Shown piece after piece: positions 61,480 through 64,000 of a stretch of 64,000 nucleotides of DNA. The DNA comes from Aliidiomarina sp047920995 (GTDB lineage Bacteria; Pseudomonadota; Gammaproteobacteria; Enterobacterales; Alteromonadaceae), in assembly GCF_047920995.1 (NCBI RefSeq), contig NZ_JBLRWZ010000007.1, positions 1 to 64,000 of the forward strand, written 5' to 3'. The notes below the pieces were generated by a model. It searched no databases and was not told the origin of the DNA. It saw nothing but the letters and a program-made list of their open reading frames with translations. A program made the translations under genes and the position numbers. Positions within the stretch are counted from its first letter, which is position 1; each line of letters starts with the position of its first letter.

Positions 61480-62076
61480 ATGAATCGCCAGCAGTTTTTA
61501 CAGCATTTTATGCTGCAGCCCCCACCCCATCCTGAATGGCCTGCCAGAAGCTTGCGCCAATCGGCTGTGCTGGTAGCGCTGCAAGAACAGCCCCATGGCT
61601 TAGATCTCATACTAACGCGCCGAGCGAAGCATTTACGTAACCAACCGCATCAGTTGTGTTTTGCCGGTGGCAGACAAGATGAAACAGACAGCTCGTTACT
61701 ACATACGGCCTTGCGTGAAGCTGAAGAAGAACTAGGGATTAATCCCTCACAAGTAGAGATTATTGGTGATTTACCCAGCCAACCGGTGCTGAATAACTTT
61801 ATGATTCACCCATACATTGGCTTCGTTGCGCCAAACGTACAATTGCGGCCTGATCCAAATGAGGTTGCTGAAGTGTTGCGGTTTCCGCTCACCGAAGTTC
61901 TGGCTCATAGCCGCCACCACACCACTCGGGTTGAGCGCTTGCTGTATCATGAGTTAGTATTTATTCCAGTTAATGGACAATTGATATGGGGCGCTACCGC
62001 AGCTATCATTCGCCGCTTGGCAGACCAGATTCACCCTCAGCACAAACACTTACAACTGCCTTTTCGCGGTATATAA
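61480..62076 (+). CDS. nudL: NUDIX hydrolase, CoA pyrophosphatase type
   Basis: This 198-residue NudL/YeaB family enzyme probably hydrolyses CoA or acyl-CoA to 3'-phosphoadenosine and phosphopantetheine. The Nudix box reads GGRQDETDSSLLHTALREAEEELGI across about residues 62-86, with the expected REAEEELG. The NudL-associated LTRRAKHLRNQPHQLCFAGG segment precedes it. It is the second gene of an operon with pabB, 6 bp downstream. Confidence 0.94.
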   Translation: MNRQQFLQHFMLQPPPHPEWPARSLRQSAVLVALQEQPHGLDLILTRRAKHLRNQPHQLCFAGGRQDETDSSLLHTALREAEEELGINPSQVEIIGDLPSQPVLNNFMIHPYIGFVAPNVQLRPDPNEVAEVLRFPLTEVLAHSRHHTTRVERLLYHELVFIPVNGQLIWGATAAIIRRLADQIHPQHKHLQLPFRGI

Positions 62077-62187
62077 CGAAGCAAAATAGTATAAGTATTT
62101 GATGCACCGACCAGTGCAGCAAAGCTTGCGAAAATGTTAAATTGTCCCCACACTACGCACATTCAAGATTCAGGGAGTAATTAGCAC

Positions 62188-63561
62188 ATGATCAGCGTGT
62201 TCGATATATATAAGGTGGGTATTGGCCCTTCTAGCTCACATACTGTGGGCCCAATGCGAGCTGCGCGTGAATTCTTGGTGCAAGTACAAGAACAGGTTGG
62301 CCTTAATAAGGTAACCAGCGTAGAAGTTGAGTTATTTGGCTCACTTGGCCAAACAGGCAAAGGCCATGGCACCGGTAAAGCAGTGATTTTAGGTTTAGCA
62401 GGTGAATATCCTGAGCGGGTTGATACTCGCAAAGTGGATGATTTTCTGGCTAGGGTAGATAAAACCGAAACATTAAAGCTACTAGGTGAGCACGAAATTG
62501 TGTTCCCGCGTAACGGCGCTATTACCTTTCACCGTCGGAAAACCATGCCGAAGCATGCAAATGCTATGGAGCTGCGTGCACTTAACGGAAACAAGGTACT
62601 ATACAAAGACCTATTCTATTCCATTGGTGGTGGCTTTATTGTTCGCGATTGCGATTTTGATGAAACCCTTGAAGAAGCTATTGAACAAAGTAGTAAACCA
62701 ATTCCCTACCCGTTCAATAGCGCTGCCGAGTTGCTTAACCAATGTACAGAGCATGGTTTACGCATTAGCTCTCTTATGCTGCAAAACGAACTGGTGTTTC
62801 GCAGCAAAGATGAGATTTCCAAAGGCTTGTTGCACATCTGGAACGTAATGGATGAATGCATTCGCACAGGTGTTGGTACCGAAGGCATTTTACCCGGTGG
62901 CCTGAAAGTTCGCCGCCGTGCGCCTCGGTTGTATCAAACCTTGAAAACCGAGAAATCGGCAGATCCAATGCAAGCGATGGATTGGGTGAGCTTATTCGCT
63001 TTAGCGGTAAACGAAGAAAATGCCGCAGGCGGCCGAGTGGTAACCGCACCTACCAACGGCGCAGCCGGCATTATTCCGGCAGTTATGAAATACGCCGATA
63101 AGTTTATTCAGCCACTCGATGAAGATGCCATTACTCGCTTCTTATTAACTTCAGCCGCAATTGGTATTTTATATAAAAAGAATGCCTCTATTTCTGGTGC
63201 TGAAGTGGGCTGCCAAGGTGAAGTGGGTGTTGCTTGCTCAATGGCAGCAGGCGCATTAGCCGAACTAATGGGCGGTGATATAAGTAAAGTAGAGAACGCC
63301 GCTGAGATTGGCATGGAACACAATTTAGGGCTTACTTGCGATCCTGTAGGTGGCCTAGTGCAAGTTCCTTGTATTGAGCGCAACGCGATGGGTGCAGTAA
63401 AAGCAATTAATGCGGCTCGCCTAGCAATGCGCGGTAGCGGCGATCATAAGGTATCACTCGATAAGGTAATAAAAACCATGTGGGATACCGGTAATGATAT
63501 GAAGAGCAAGTACAAAGAAACTGCGCGTGGCGGTTTGGCTGTAAATATCACCGAGTGTTAA
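62188..63561 (+). CDS. sdaA: L-serine ammonia-lyase (L-serine dehydratase), iron-sulfur type
   Basis: This 457-residue single-chain enzyme (E. coli SdaA 454) deaminates L-serine to pyruvate. The N-terminal beta domain begins SVFDIYKVGIGPSSSHTVGPM. The alpha domain carries the [4Fe-4S] cysteines in GCQGEVGVACSMAAG and LTCDPVGGLVQVPCIERN. An oxygen-sensitive cluster is expected. The start is ATG at 62188 with GGGAG 8-12 nt upstream. It fits the amino-acid catabolic theme of the window. Confidence 0.97.
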   Translation: MISVFDIYKVGIGPSSSHTVGPMRAAREFLVQVQEQVGLNKVTSVEVELFGSLGQTGKGHGTGKAVILGLAGEYPERVDTRKVDDFLARVDKTETLKLLGEHEIVFPRNGAITFHRRKTMPKHANAMELRALNGNKVLYKDLFYSIGGGFIVRDCDFDETLEEAIEQSSKPIPYPFNSAAELLNQCTEHGLRISSLMLQNELVFRSKDEISKGLLHIWNVMDECIRTGVGTEGILPGGLKVRRRAPRLYQTLKTEKSADPMQAMDWVSLFALAVNEENAAGGRVVTAPTNGAAGIIPAVMKYADKFIQPLDEDAITRFLLTSAAIGILYKKNASISGAEVGCQGEVGVACSMAAGALAELMGGDISKVENAAEIGMEHNLGLTCDPVGGLVQVPCIERNAMGAVKAINAARLAMRGSGDHKVSLDKVIKTMWDTGNDMKSKYKETARGGLAVNITEC

Positions 63562-63577
63562 TGCGATAGGCTGATTG

Positions 63578-64000
63578 TTAGTATGTAGGCAAATGGATAT
63601 CTTTGAACATGGTTTCAATAGCGGTGTAATCTCGCAAACCAATCGCTTGCTCAATCACCGGCCGAGTTAAATGCGGTGCAAAGCGTTCAATAAAATCATA
63701 CATATAGCTGCGTAAGAATACGCCTTTGCGGAAACCGATTTTGGTAGTGCTCGGGGCAAATAAATGCGCCGCGTTAATCGCCACTAAATCACTGTCTTTC
63801 TCAGGCTCATAGGCCATTGTGGCAATAACCCCAATACCTAACCCCATGCGCACGTAGGTTTTAATCACATCAGCATCCGTTGCGGTAAACACTATTTTCG
63901 GTGTTAAGCCAGCTTTACTAAACGCTTGGTCAAGCCGTGAACGGCCAGTAAAGCCATGCACATAAGTTACTAACGGATACTCGGCAATATCTTGAATCGA
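63578..64000 (-). CDS. cysB: LysR-family regulator CysB, C-terminal part (cut by window edge)
   Basis: The last 140 residues of a LysR-type regulator are present, continuing off the right edge. The sequence (YPLVTYVHGFTGRSRLD, ATDADVIKTYVRMGLGIGVIA, FRKGVFLRSYMYDFIERFAPHL) matches the effector-binding domain of CysB. CysB activates sulfate assimilation and cysteine synthesis in response to acetylserine. The HTH domain is outside the window. The gene converges on sdaA with 16 bp between the stops. Confidence 0.93.
   Translation of the reverse strand, partial: SIQDIAEYPLVTYVHGFTGRSRLDQAFSKAGLTPKIVFTATDADVIKTYVRMGLGIGVIATMAYEPEKDSDLVAINAAHLFAPSTTKIGFRKGVFLRSYMYDFIERFAPHLTRPVIEQAIGLRDYTAIETMFKDIHLPTY

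Noticed and set aside
1..64000. CRISPR arrays, insertion sequences, prophage genes, rRNA genes
   Set aside because: Looked for regularly spaced 25-40 bp repeats, transposases with flanking inverted repeats, phage structural genes and rRNA; none found.

Overview
The window is about 64 kb of chromosome from a Gram-negative gammaproteobacterium. Gene content and order point to Alteromonadales, and I would guess the Idiomarinaceae (Idiomarina/Aliidiomarina type). That assignment rests on the smc-zipA-ligA block, dnaE-accA-tilS, a tmRNA tag ANDDNYALAA, a GlyGly-CTERM protease next to a rhombosortase, and a strong bias toward peptide, amino-acid and fatty-acid catabolism. The genus is inference; the higher taxonomy is fairly safe. 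Coding density is high and almost every gene is recognisable.

Layout. 1-2.1 kb: the start of a BrxR/CapW-like WYL regulator (cut by the left edge), divergent from a hipBA toxin-antitoxin pair. Both lie on the 3' side of ssrA (tmRNA, 2148-2506), a classic island integration site, so this edge may be one end of a defence-type genomic island. 2.6-7.7 kb: a secreted ExeM/NucH-type nuclease, the quinone reductase WrbA and a GNAT-C39 peptidase fusion. 7.9-10.5 kb: purMN with the usual DUF3108 neighbour. 10.8-15 kb: fadE with a convincing FadR operator, then a 2OG-Fe(II) oxygenase/thioesterase pair. 15.4-23.2 kb: a surface proteolysis cluster with a 1358-residue GlyGly-CTERM subtilase, an uncharacterised Cys-containing lipoprotein, a rhombosortase and an S9 peptidase. 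23.4-27.8 kb: an outer-membrane protein, an AbgT-family transporter, argE and rnhB.

27.9-38 kb, all on the minus strand: the branched-chain 2-oxoacid dehydrogenase genes (E1 alpha, E1 beta, E2 with two lipoyl domains), astE, a DUF599 membrane protein, and an RND efflux pump with its adaptor. 38.2-46.4 kb: tilS (divergent and short), accA, dnaE, tRNA-Asp with a near-consensus stable-RNA promoter, dnaQ divergent from rnhA, and a methyltransferase. 46.5-55.7 kb: gloB, mltD, then ligA-zipA-smc. 56-64 kb: a small outer-membrane barrel protein, an unknown 157-residue protein, rmuC, class I fumarase, pabB, a CoA-type NUDIX hydrolase, L-serine dehydratase and the C-terminal part of CysB, cut by the right edge.

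How the genes fit together. Secreted or surface hydrolases (subtilase, S9 peptidase, nuclease) release peptides and nucleotides. ArgE/AstE-type amidohydrolases, SdaA, the branched-chain dehydrogenase and FadE feed carbon into central metabolism, where fumarase acts. Most other genes are housekeeping (replication, division, cell wall, purine and folate synthesis). I found no CRISPR array, no insertion sequence and no rRNA. Short tandem repeats (9-15 bp units, about three copies) recur at several sites, both between genes and inside coding regions. No wholly new system is demonstrated. The best candidates for a closer look are the protease/lipoprotein/rhombosortase cluster, the defence-like edge at ssrA, and the two uncharacterised small proteins.
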